From positions 124,001 through 188,000 of the forward strand of contig NZ_JAGINM010000013.1 of the NCBI RefSeq assembly GCF_017876095.1: 64,000 bases of DNA, written 5' to 3'. Positions 34,088 through 42,422 of this stretch are shown here, in pieces. The translations under genes were made by a program, and so were the position numbers. Under the pieces are notes generated by a model. It ran no database searches. It had not been told where the DNA came from and saw only the letters and a program-made list of their open reading frames with translations. Position 1 is the stretch's first letter; every line of letters begins with the position of its first letter. The stretch comes from Azospirillum agricola (GTDB taxonomy: Bacteria; Pseudomonadota; Alphaproteobacteria; Azospirillales; Azospirillaceae).

Positions 34088-34603
34088 TCAGACGATGGGC
34101 GGCGCCTGGACGAACATCGGGTCCTCGATGCGGTGCAGCCGGCCGGCTCCGGCCAGGGCGGCGCGCAGGATCAGGGTCTTGCGGCGGGCGGGGGCCAGCT
34201 TCAGGAGCGGCGCCTCGCGCAGCACCTCGGCGCCATAGGCGTCGGCGACCATCAGGCCGCACTCCTCGGGGATCAGTTCGGTCGGGAAGGCGTCGTCCAC
34301 CGCGAAATAGAAGGCGTCGCACCATTCCCGGTATTCCGGCCATTTCTGGTCGGAGCGGAAGTCGGGCACCCCGCTCTTCACCTCGACGATGACGACGGTG
34401 CCGGATTCGTCCATCGCCAGCACGTCGGCGCGCCGCCCGCAGGCGAGGCGGAACTCGGTCAGGCTGGCGAATCCGCGCTGGGCGAGCGCCCGGCGCACGC
34501 CCCGGAAGATGGGCACCGCGCCGCCGGCGGGCGAGCCGGCGTCGTCGTCGATTCCGGTCGCGCCGATCCCGGTCGCGCCGATCCCGGTCGCAAGGTCGGT
34601 CAT
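34088..34603 (-). CDS. mmcB: MmcB family DNA repair protein
   Basis: 171 aa. MmcB belongs to a PD-(D/E)XK nuclease-like family; in Caulobacter it is LexA-regulated and contributes to mitomycin C resistance. The core reads SLTEFRLACGRRADVLAMDE then VVIVEVKSGVPDFRSDQKW, with E, D and EVK as the likely catalytic set. The N-terminus carries a repeat ATGIGATGIGATGIDDD encoded by tandem 15-mers at 34551-34592. ATG 34603 is the first sensible start; the longer frame running to 36535 is antisense to nothing but overlaps the kinase gene, and is rejected. Confidence 0.9.
   Translation of the reverse strand: MTDLATGIGATGIGATGIDDDAGSPAGGAVPIFRGVRRALAQRGFASLTEFRLACGRRADVLAMDESGTVVIVEVKSGVPDFRSDQKWPEYREWCDAFYFAVDDAFPTELIPEECGLMVADAYGAEVLREAPLLKLAPARRKTLILRAALAGAGRLHRIEDPMFVQAPPIV
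34551..34592. repeat. Tandem 15-bp repeat inside mmcB
   Basis: About three copies of CCGGTCGCGCCGATC encode the Gly/Ala/Thr/Ile repeat near the MmcB N-terminus. In-frame copy number change would not disrupt the gene. Confidence 0.75.
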
Positions 34604-34704
34604 GGGTGGGGATTGCCGGAACGGTTCAGGAACATCGCGGCAGAATGCCCGCTTCCGCCGGTCCCGCCAAGGGGCAAAAATGGAGCGCGCCAGCCGGTGA
34701 CGCG

Positions 34705-36423
34705 TCAGCCGGCCGGGCGTGCCGCGACCGGCAGGGGCGGGCACAGCCTGCGGGGCAGGCTGCGCGCCGCCGGGAAGGTCAGCACGGCCGAGGTTCCGAC
34801 GCCCGGCTCGCTGGCCATCTCCAGCCGGCCGCCATGCAGCTCGATCAGGCGCTTGACGATCGGCAGGCCGAGGCCGGTGCCCTCGCCGACGTTGCGGGCG
34901 ATGGTGGCGTCGGCGCGCTCGAACGGCTCCAGCACGCGGGACAGATCGGCGGCGGCGATCCCGACGCCGGTGTCGGCCACCATGACGCCGATGCCGCCGT
35001 CCGGCATCAGCGCCGCCGTCATCATCACCTGCCCGCCATCCGGCGTGAATTTCACCGCGTTGGACAGCAGGTTGAGCAGCATCTGGCGGGTTGCCCGCGC
35101 GTCGCCCAGCAGCATCGGCAGATCGCCGGCGATGTCGGTGGTCAGCGCGATGCGCTTGTCCGCCGCCGTCTTGCGCAGCATCGTCAGGACCTGGGCGGTC
35201 ACGAAGGGCAGGTCCACCCCCTCGTCCGACAATTGCAGCCGTCCGGCCTCGATGCGCGACAGGTCGAGGATGTCGTTGATCAGCGCCAGCAGATGGGTGC
35301 CGCTGTCGTGGATGTCGGTGGCGTAGCTGAGATAGCGCGGGTTGCCGAGCGGACCGAAGGTTTCCGTCATCAGAAGCTCGGCGAAGCCCAGGACGGCGTT
35401 CAGCGGCGTGCGCAGCTCGTGGCTCATCTGGGCGAGGAACTCGCTCTTGGCGCGGCTGGCCCGCTCGGCCTCGCGGTGGGCGGCGCGGGCCTCGGCCTCG
35501 CGGATGCGGATGCTTTCCTCGTTCCGCTTCATCGGCGTGACGTCGGCGTAGATCACCAGGACGCCGTCGTCCGGCACCGCGTGCTCGCTGACCAGCAGGC
35601 AGCGCCCGTCCCGCGCCCGCAGGGTGAAGGGCTTGTCCGAACGGCGGTGGTGGGCCAGCCGGGCCTCGACCCACAGTTCCCGCTCCGCGTCGGACGGCAG
35701 GTCGGCGTCGGTCCGGGCGGCGCGGCGCACCAGCGCCTCGAACGGCACGCCGGGAACCAGCAGGTCCGCCAGTTCCGGCAGGAAGCGCTTCAGCCGGCTG
35801 GTGGCGTGGACCAGACGGTCGGCGGAGTCGAACAGCGCGAAGCTTTCCGCGCTGTGCTCCAGCGCCGCCGCCAGCGCTTCCGCCATCGACGGGGCGCCGG
35901 GGCCGAGGTCGGCCAGCGTGGCGCAGACCCCGCCGGGAAAGGGCGAGGCGGACAGCCGCCAGCGGGTGCGCGGCGGGGCGTTCCGCCCGTCGCCCTTTCC
36001 GGCGCCGGGACCGGCATGGGCGCTGGGATGGGCACCGGCGCAGGCGTCGAGCGTCCGGGTCAGCGGCCCGTCCAGCGCGGCGGCGAGCGCGGCGAACAGT
36101 CCCGGACAGTGGTTGTCCATCCCGTCGGCGCGCAGACGCAGGCCGGCGAGCGGCCCCTGTCCGAACAGGGATTCCGCCGCCGGGTTGGCGGCTTGCCATT
36201 CGAAATCGGCGATCGTCCCATCGGGGTCGCGAAGTGCCGCGAAGGCGGCGACGGCGTCGGGCAGCAGGGCGAGCAGCGCGGCCGGCAGGGGCGACGACAG
36301 GGAAGCCAAGTCGAGAAGCGGCGGAGCGTCGGCGATCCCGCTCCCGGTGCCCCGGTTGCCGGAAGGGTGCCCCCTCAGCCATGCCTGCGCGCCAATATCC
36401 ATCCGGGAATGGTTGCGCAGCAT
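34705..36423 (-). CDS. PAS-domain histidine kinase, soluble
   Basis: 572 aa, no convincing membrane segment. Two PAS-like regions are seen (about 50-110 and 185-300, the latter ending YADVTPMKRNEESI). Then HisKA with the phospho-His in FLAQMSHELRTPLNAVLGFA, and the ATPase with NLLSNAVKFTPDGG (N), DTGVGI (G1) and GTGLGLPIVKRL (G2). No receiver domain. Arg/Pro-rich linker between PAS regions. The start is ATG 36423 or ATG 36402; neither has a strong site. It is divergent from the next kinase and close to mmcB. Confidence 0.9.
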   Translation of the reverse strand: MLRNHSRMDIGAQAWLRGHPSGNRGTGSGIADAPPLLDLASLSSPLPAALLALLPDAVAAFAALRDPDGTIADFEWQAANPAAESLFGQGPLAGLRLRADGMDNHCPGLFAALAAALDGPLTRTLDACAGAHPSAHAGPGAGKGDGRNAPPRTRWRLSASPFPGGVCATLADLGPGAPSMAEALAAALEHSAESFALFDSADRLVHATSRLKRFLPELADLLVPGVPFEALVRRAARTDADLPSDAERELWVEARLAHHRRSDKPFTLRARDGRCLLVSEHAVPDDGVLVIYADVTPMKRNEESIRIREAEARAAHREAERASRAKSEFLAQMSHELRTPLNAVLGFAELLMTETFGPLGNPRYLSYATDIHDSGTHLLALINDILDLSRIEAGRLQLSDEGVDLPFVTAQVLTMLRKTAADKRIALTTDIAGDLPMLLGDARATRQMLLNLLSNAVKFTPDGGQVMMTAALMPDGGIGVMVADTGVGIAAADLSRVLEPFERADATIARNVGEGTGLGLPIVKRLIELHGGRLEMASEPGVGTSAVLTFPAARSLPRRLCPPLPVAARPAG

Positions 36424-36489
36424 TCCTAAGAATCGATAAAGGCGGGTTTCGCGCAGGCGTACGAATATTTGTCGAATTGCGACAGGGTT

Positions 36490-36518
36490 TTGACGGAAAG
36501 GCGATTGCCGGATAATTT
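36490..36518 (+). promoter_or_regulatory. sigma70-type promoter of the soluble hybrid kinase
   Basis: TTGACG (36490-36495), 17-nt spacer, TAATTT (36513-36518). Expected start near 36525, about 55 nt before the ATG. Confidence 0.5.
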
Positions 36519-36578
36519 AATAAAATAGTATGCATCCCGGAGGCCAGGAATGGCGCCCCTTTGTGCCCGGTCTAACGA

Positions 36579-38057
36579 ATGGATGGCTTCTCAGGGGCTT
36601 GGGCGACTCCTACTGTTCAGTACTCGGCGGCAGAAGGACAGGGTGCGACCGTGACCGAGAGCGGCAGCCAGAACGATGCCGGCCAAGCCGGCGGGGAAGC
36701 CTCGAACAGGCCGGCGGGCGCCGGCCATTCCCTGGTGTTCGACGCCGCCGGCCGGCTGCGGAACTGGACGCCGGGCATCGCGGCGCTTCCGGGCGCCGGC
36801 GGCCGTCTGGCTGCGGGCGCCGCGCTGGCGGATCTGGACCCCCTGTTCGAGGGCTTGGCGTGTGTCGACCGTCCGCTGGCCGACGGCGGTTTCCTGCGCA
36901 TGGTCGGCCAGGGGGGCGGCCAGACGGCTTCCCCGCCGTCCGGCGACCTGTCGGGCCGGCTGTTCGCCGCGGCGAGCCACGATCTGCGGCAGCCGCTCGC
37001 CGCCTTGTCGCTGCTGATCGGGACGCTCGACGGCCGGGTGGCGGCGGATCGCGCCTCGCGCGATCTGCTGCGGTCGATGGCGCAGGCGGTGGAATCGATG
37101 CGCGGCATGGTCGATGGGCATTTCGATCTGGCGCGGCTGGAGGCCGGGCTGATCGAACCCGACATCCGGCCCCACGCGATCAACGGCGTGCTGATGCGGC
37201 TGGCGCTCGACGTGGCGCCTCGCTTCGCCGAGCGCGGGGTGCGCTTCACGGTCATGCCCTGCTCGGGCGTCGTCCGCACCGACGGCTCGTTGCTGGAGCG
37301 GCTGTTGCACGGGCTGGTCGCCAACGCGCTGCGCCACACGCCGCAGGGGCGGGTGGTGGTCGGTTGCCGGCCGCGCGGCGATTTCCTGCGCATCGAGGTG
37401 TGGGACACCGGACGCGGGCTGGCGCCCCGCCAGCTCGACGCCCTGCGCACCGAACTGGCCGGGCCGGGCGGCTACGGGCATGGCGCGCTCGGCCTCGGCC
37501 TGACCCTGGCGCGCGGGCTGGCCCGCAAGCTGGGCCTGTCGCTGGAGGTGCGGTCCATCGAGAAGCGGGGCACGCTCTTCAGCGTCACCGTGCCCCGCGC
37601 CGCCGACGGGGAGGGGGTGGGGCGGAGTTTCAGCCCGGCGCCCCGGATGGACGCGGACACGTCCGACCTCGACCGGACCCGCGTCCTGGTGATCGAGGAC
37701 GATCCGATGGTGCTCGCCGCCCTGGAGGCGCTGCTGGGCCAGTGGGGATGCACCGTGCTCGCCGCCGAATCCTGCGACAGCGCCCTCGACCGGCTCGGGA
37801 CCGCGCCGCAGGCGCCCGACCTGATCATCTCCGACCTGCGGTTGAAGGGAACGGCGAACGGCATCGTCGCCATCCGCCAGATCGTCCAGGCGCTCGGCCA
37901 GCCGGTGCCGGGGATGATCCTGACCGGCGACACCGATCCCAAGCGGCTGAGGGAGGCGCGCCTGTCCGGTTATCCCCTGCTGCACAAGCCGATTGCCCCG
38001 CTCGCGCTTCGCGCCGCCGTTTCGCGCCTCTTGGCTCGCGAGACCATGATAACGTAA
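36579..38057 (+). CDS. Hybrid histidine kinase with C-terminal receiver domain, HDLRQP type
   Basis: 492 aa, cytosolic. A short PAS-like N-terminus (HSLVFDAAGRLRNWTPGI) is followed by the H box AAASHDLRQPLAALSLLIGT, an N box LLHGLVANALRHTPQG, G1 WDTGRGLA and G2 GLGLTLARGLARKLG. The receiver domain has VLVIEDDPMVL, the acceptor Asp in LIISDLRLKG and Lys in LLHKPIAP. The HDLRQP box defines a subgroup of hybrid kinases. The start is uncertain: ATG 36579 is used, and GTG 36651 with AGAAGGA upstream is possible. Confidence 0.88.
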   Translation: MDGFSGAWATPTVQYSAAEGQGATVTESGSQNDAGQAGGEASNRPAGAGHSLVFDAAGRLRNWTPGIAALPGAGGRLAAGAALADLDPLFEGLACVDRPLADGGFLRMVGQGGGQTASPPSGDLSGRLFAAASHDLRQPLAALSLLIGTLDGRVAADRASRDLLRSMAQAVESMRGMVDGHFDLARLEAGLIEPDIRPHAINGVLMRLALDVAPRFAERGVRFTVMPCSGVVRTDGSLLERLLHGLVANALRHTPQGRVVVGCRPRGDFLRIEVWDTGRGLAPRQLDALRTELAGPGGYGHGALGLGLTLARGLARKLGLSLEVRSIEKRGTLFSVTVPRAADGEGVGRSFSPAPRMDADTSDLDRTRVLVIEDDPMVLAALEALLGQWGCTVLAAESCDSALDRLGTAPQAPDLIISDLRLKGTANGIVAIRQIVQALGQPVPGMILTGDTDPKRLREARLSGYPLLHKPIAPLALRAAVSRLLARETMIT

Positions 38058-38300
38058 ATCTCCGGCCGGGCTTTTCCTCCAGATCTTAAATGTCTTCCCT
38101 GTAACATTGCGACGTGAGATCCGACAGATATCGACATTGACATTGAAGATGTTCTTCGGGGTTCGTTGCTTTTCTGGCTGATTTTGGAACGTTCCACTCT
38201 CTTTCGGAGGAAGAAAGTGTTTTCAACTGAGTAAGTTTGCTTTGGGTTTGCTATAGTCGTTCTGGGCAGCTTCGTCGCGGTCATCCCCAGGGGTGGGGAC
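38058..38300. other. Intergenic region before the CHASE kinase
   Basis: About 240 nt, more AT-rich than its surroundings. It contains a short repeat (GACATTGACATTGAAGATG near 38139) and a TATAGT at 38252-38257 without a matching -35. No gene seen. Confidence 0.4.
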
Positions 38301-40520
38301 GTGACGACGGGGTGCGGGGGCGGCATGGCACCAATGGCGGGGTGGGCTGAGGGAGGCGCGCTGGTGGTGCCGGCGTTGGTGATTGCCGGTGTCCTGGTGT
38401 CGCTGGCGGCCTTCGTCCAGATCCGCGAGACCTCGCGTGCCGTCGAACGTGCTCTGGTCGAGAGTCAGGCGGCACAACTCCATGACGCGTTCAAGGAACG
38501 GCTCGACCGTCACGCGCTGCTGCTGCGGGCGCTGAGCGGACCATTGGCCGGTCCGGCGGCGATGACACCGGACGGCTTCGCCATGGCGGCCGAGCCGCTG
38601 CTTCCCCTGTATCCCAGTCTGGGCGCCGTGGCCTGGGCGCGCCGGGTCCCGGCGGGCGGAACCGCCGTGACGGGCCGCGACCTGTTCGTCACGGCGCTGG
38701 TCCAGCCGCGCCAGTTCGGCGACCGCCTGATCGGGCTCGACATCGCGGCGGAGCCCGATCGCGCGGAACTGTTGGCACAAGCCTGCCGGTCGGGATCGCT
38801 GGTTGTGACCAACGGGCCGTCCGCCGGTGAGCCGTCCGCCGATGAGCCATCCGCCGGCGAGCGGCCCGCCGAACAGGCAAATCCTGGCGACGACCATCCG
38901 GCCGACACCACCGCTCTCGTCCTGCCGGTCTATGCGCGCGGCACCGATTCCCCGGCCGCCCAGACCCTGGAGGGCCGGCCGGAGGAGGGGGGCGACCGTT
39001 GCGGCGCGCTCATCGGCTTTCTCTGGGCGACCTTCCGCCTGGATCACCTGCTGCGGGAGGCCGCCGCGCATGTCGGGCTGAGCGCCGGCGATGCCTATCT
39101 CGTCGACGAGCGGACCACCCGAGGCCCGCGCATCCTGGCGGTCCAGGCGGGGGGGCGGGAGCCCGGCGAGGCGTTTCATGCCCTGCCGGAAGCGGAGCTG
39201 GCCGGAACCCCGGCGATCGAGCGCCGGGTTGGCTTCGGCTCCGAATCCTGGCGGCTTGTGCTGGTGCCGCATCCGTCGCCGCTGGCCGATCCGCGCGACC
39301 GGCTCGCCTGGATGGCGCTGATCGCCGGGCTGCTGGCCACCGCCGGTCTGGCCGCCTATCTCCGGTGGGAGGCGCGTTCCAAGCGCCTGTTGCAGGAGGA
39401 GGCCCGCGCCCGCGCCGCCATGTCGCGCGCGCTGCGCGAGAGCGAGGAGCGCTTCCGCCTCGCGCTCCGTCACTCGCGGGTGGCGCTGTTCAGCCAGGAC
39501 CGCAACCTGCGTTACCAATGGGTCTACAGCCCGCAGGCCACCCACCCGCCGGAGGATTCCATCGGCCGTAGCCACGCCGACCTCTACGGGCCGGAACTGG
39601 GCGCGCTGCTCGACGGCATCAAGCGGCCGGTCCTCGACACCGGCGTCGGGGCGCGGCGGGAGGTCCAGGTGACCGTCCACGGACACCGGCACGTCTTCGA
39701 CCTCAGCGTCGAGCCGATGCGCGACGAGACGGGCGAGGTCTCCGGCGTCATCTGCGCGGCCATCGACGTGACGGAGGCGGCGGACATCCGCCAGGCCATG
39801 GCCGACGCCCAGGCCGAGGCGGAAAGGGCGAACCAGGCGAAGTCCCGCTTCCTCGCGGCGGCGAGCCACGACCTGCGCCAGCCCTTCCAGGCGATGAGCC
39901 TGTTCCACCACATCCTGCTCAGCAAGCTGACCACGCCCCAGCAACGGGAGATCGGCGCCAAGCTGGGGGAGGCGCTGGCCGCCGGCAACGCGCTGCTCTC
40001 GGCCCTGCTCGACACCTCGGCGCTGGAGATGGGCAACGTCACCCCGCGGGTGGTCGAGTTCGACATCCACGACATCACCTCCCGGCTGGCGACGGAGATC
40101 GCCGACCAGGCGCTGGACCGTGGCCTGAGCCTGCGCATGGTGCCCTCCTCGGCGCGGGTGCGCAGCGACCCGATCCTGCTGGAGCGGATGCTGCGCAACC
40201 TGCTGGTCAACGCGCTCCGCTACACCGAGCAGGGGCGCATCCTGATGGGCTGCCGGCGGCGCGGCGACCGGCTGCTGGTCGAGGTGTGGGACACCGGCCC
40301 CGGAATTCCCGACGACCAGATGACCGCCATCTTCGAGGATTTCTACCGCTGCGGCACCGACCAGCGCGACAGCGCCGGCGGGCTGGGGCTGGGGCTGTCC
40401 ATCGTTCGCCGCACCGCGCAGATTCTCGACCACCCGGTGACGGTGCGGTCCCGCATCGGGCGCGGCACGGTGTTCGCCGTCAGCGTGCCGCTCGTCCTCC
40501 AGGTGGAGTCGATGGTCTGA
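38301..40520 (+). CDS. Membrane histidine kinase with CHASE and PAS domains, HDLRQP type
   Basis: 739 aa. N-terminal membrane helix (VVPALVIAGVLVSLAAFVQI), a CHASE-type periplasmic sensor (KERLDRHALLLRALSGPL, LYPSLGAVAWARRVPAGG) and a second helix near residues 335-355 (MALIAGLLATAGLAAYL). A PAS domain follows (RFRLALRHSRVALFSQDRNL to CAAIDVTEAADI), then the H box AAASHDLRQPFQAMSLFHHI, N box NLLVNALRYTEQG, G1 WDTGPGIP and G2 GLGLGLSIVRR. There is no receiver domain. The CHASE region carries a low-complexity stretch (SAGEPSADEPSAGERP). Start is GTG 38301. The ligand is unknown. Confidence 0.9.
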   Translation: MTTGCGGGMAPMAGWAEGGALVVPALVIAGVLVSLAAFVQIRETSRAVERALVESQAAQLHDAFKERLDRHALLLRALSGPLAGPAAMTPDGFAMAAEPLLPLYPSLGAVAWARRVPAGGTAVTGRDLFVTALVQPRQFGDRLIGLDIAAEPDRAELLAQACRSGSLVVTNGPSAGEPSADEPSAGERPAEQANPGDDHPADTTALVLPVYARGTDSPAAQTLEGRPEEGGDRCGALIGFLWATFRLDHLLREAAAHVGLSAGDAYLVDERTTRGPRILAVQAGGREPGEAFHALPEAELAGTPAIERRVGFGSESWRLVLVPHPSPLADPRDRLAWMALIAGLLATAGLAAYLRWEARSKRLLQEEARARAAMSRALRESEERFRLALRHSRVALFSQDRNLRYQWVYSPQATHPPEDSIGRSHADLYGPELGALLDGIKRPVLDTGVGARREVQVTVHGHRHVFDLSVEPMRDETGEVSGVICAAIDVTEAADIRQAMADAQAEAERANQAKSRFLAAASHDLRQPFQAMSLFHHILLSKLTTPQQREIGAKLGEALAAGNALLSALLDTSALEMGNVTPRVVEFDIHDITSRLATEIADQALDRGLSLRMVPSSARVRSDPILLERMLRNLLVNALRYTEQGRILMGCRRRGDRLLVEVWDTGPGIPDDQMTAIFEDFYRCGTDQRDSAGGLGLGLSIVRRTAQILDHPVTVRSRIGRGTVFAVSVPLVLQVESMV

Positions 40521-40938
40521 AGCCGGAGTCCGGGGCGTCCGCCGATTGTCCGTGACGCGCCGCAAAATCGTGGCAATGCCGCTGCCGCCGGAGATTTCTT
40601 GAGTCCGGACGTGCAAGTTTCCGCTATGCTGCACACGCTCACTGTTCCGAAAAGAACCCAGTAACCTCATTGTAACAAGAGCTTAGTGCAGTCTTTTGAC
40701 ATAGGTCATTGGGGTGCGGCGTGCACCGCGGTATTTCTGGCGCCCGAAGAGCTTTGCCGTCGCACCCGCGGCAATGCTTGAGCGCCTTTTGGGTCGTTTT
40801 TGCTTCGGGTGTGAAGGAATGAACGAAGAAAGGTTCCGGCCTTCCCGTGAGCGAAGGAACCGGAATCGGGAGGACACGGCCCAGAACCGGACCGGGAAAC
40901 CAGGGCTCCGGCGCCGCGATCCTTGTGAGGAGCTTGAG
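40521..40938. promoter_or_regulatory. Upstream region of the maoC-pta/ackA pair with an FNR/FixK-like box
   Basis: A 418-nt gap without a gene. TTGAC-ATAG-GTCAT at 40696-40709 differs at one position from the TTGAC-N4-GTCAA form of FixK/FNR boxes. It lies about 230 nt before the pta start. The same motif could double as a TTGACA -35 (40696-40701), but no -10 follows at 16-18 nt. Oxygen control of acetate/butyrate metabolism is therefore a possibility, not a demonstrated fact. Confidence 0.4.
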
Positions 40939-42408
40939 ATGGACACCGCCACCGCCGCCTTCGCGTCCGACCTGTACGGCCGCAGCGGCACCGCGCAGAA
41001 CGGCAACAACGGCAGCACCATGATCGAAAACATCACGTTCGACGAAATCCGCATCGGTCAGCAGGCCAGCCTGTCGCGCCGCCTGACCATGTCCGACATC
41101 GAGCTGTTCGCCACGGTGTCCGGTGACCTGAACCCCTCCCACCTGGACGAGAACTACGCCGCCGACCATCTGGTGGTCGGCCACAGCATGTGGTCCGCCT
41201 CGCTGGTCTCGGCGGTGCTGGGCACGCTGCTGCCGGGGCCGGGGACGGTCTATGCCGGCCAGGATCTGCGCTTCCACCACCGCGTCCTGCTGGGCGACGT
41301 CGTGACCGTGACCGTGACCGCCGCGTCGAAGGACGAGGCGCGCAAGACGGTGCTGTTCGACTGCGTCGTCACCAACCAGGATGCCAGGACCATCATCTCC
41401 GGCACGGCCGAGGTCGTCGCCCCGACCGAGAAGGTGGTGCTGGCCGCCGCCGAGCTGCCGCAGGTGCAGGTCATCCGGCATGACGGCCACGAGCTGATGC
41501 TGAAGAAGTGCGAGGCGCTGCCGCCGGTGCCGACCGCCGTCGTGCATCCCTGCGACGAAAGCTCGCTGCGCGGCGCCGTCGAGGCCGCCGAGGCCAACCT
41601 GATCGACCCGGTGCTGGTCGGGCCGGAATCCAAGATCCGCTCGCTGGCCGAGACCTACGGCCTGAACATCGCCCGCTTCCGCATCGTCGACGCGGCGCAC
41701 AGCCACGCCTCGGCCGAGACCGGAGTCCGTCTGGCCCGCACCGGCGAGGTCGAGGCGGTGATGAAGGGCTCGCTGCACACCGACGAGCTGATGGGCGAGG
41801 TCGTCCGCAAGGAGACCGGCCTGCGCACCGGCCGCCGCCTGAGCCACGTCTTCGTGATGAACGTGCCGACCTACCCGCGGCCGCTGCTGATCACCGACGC
41901 GGCGATCAACATCTACCCGACGCTGGAGGACAAGGTCCACATCGTCCAGAACGCCATCGATCTGGCCAAGGTCCTGGGCGTGGACGTGCCGCGCGTCGCC
42001 ATCCTGTCGGCGGTCGAGACGGTGAACCCGAAGATCGCCTCGACGCTGGAGGCGGCGGCGCTGTGCAAGATGGCCGACCGCGGCCAGATCACCGGCGGCA
42101 TCCTCGACGGCCCGCTGGCCTTCGACAACGCGATCAGCCGCGAGGCGGCGATCACCAAGGGCATCACGTCGGACGTGTCGGGCAAGGCCGACATCCTGCT
42201 GGTTCCCGACCTGGAGGCCGGCAACATGCTGGCCAAGCAGCTCTCCTTCCTGGCCCACGCCGACGCCGCCGGCATCGTGCTCGGCGCCCGCGTGCCGATC
42301 ATCCTGACCAGCCGCGCCGACAACGTGCGCACCCGTCTCGCCTCCTGCGCCGTAGCGGTGCTGTCGGCCGCCGCGCGCCGCCGTGGCGCCGCCCCGGCCG
42401 CCGAGTGA
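40939..42408 (+). CDS. MaoC dehydratase-phosphate acetyl/butyryltransferase fusion
   Basis: 489 aa. The N-terminal MaoC hot-dog domain (about 25-165) has GDLNPSHLDENYAADHLVVGHS, with the Asp/His hydratase pair, and YAGQDLRFHHRVLLGD. The C-terminal PTA_PTB domain (about 185-480) transfers acyl groups between CoA and phosphate: GPESKIRSLAETYGL, VMKGSLHTDELMGEV, PLLITDAAINIYPTLEDKV and DGPLAFDNAISREAA. Together with AckA this can make ATP from acyl-CoA, for example during acetate or butyrate turnover. GTGAGGAGC upstream fixes ATG 40939. Confidence 0.92.
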   Translation: MDTATAAFASDLYGRSGTAQNGNNGSTMIENITFDEIRIGQQASLSRRLTMSDIELFATVSGDLNPSHLDENYAADHLVVGHSMWSASLVSAVLGTLLPGPGTVYAGQDLRFHHRVLLGDVVTVTVTAASKDEARKTVLFDCVVTNQDARTIISGTAEVVAPTEKVVLAAAELPQVQVIRHDGHELMLKKCEALPPVPTAVVHPCDESSLRGAVEAAEANLIDPVLVGPESKIRSLAETYGLNIARFRIVDAAHSHASAETGVRLARTGEVEAVMKGSLHTDELMGEVVRKETGLRTGRRLSHVFVMNVPTYPRPLLITDAAINIYPTLEDKVHIVQNAIDLAKVLGVDVPRVAILSAVETVNPKIASTLEAAALCKMADRGQITGGILDGPLAFDNAISREAAITKGITSDVSGKADILLVPDLEAGNMLAKQLSFLAHADAAGIVLGARVPIILTSRADNVRTRLASCAVAVLSAAARRRGAAPAAE

Positions 42409-42422
42409 GGGGAGGGCGGGCC

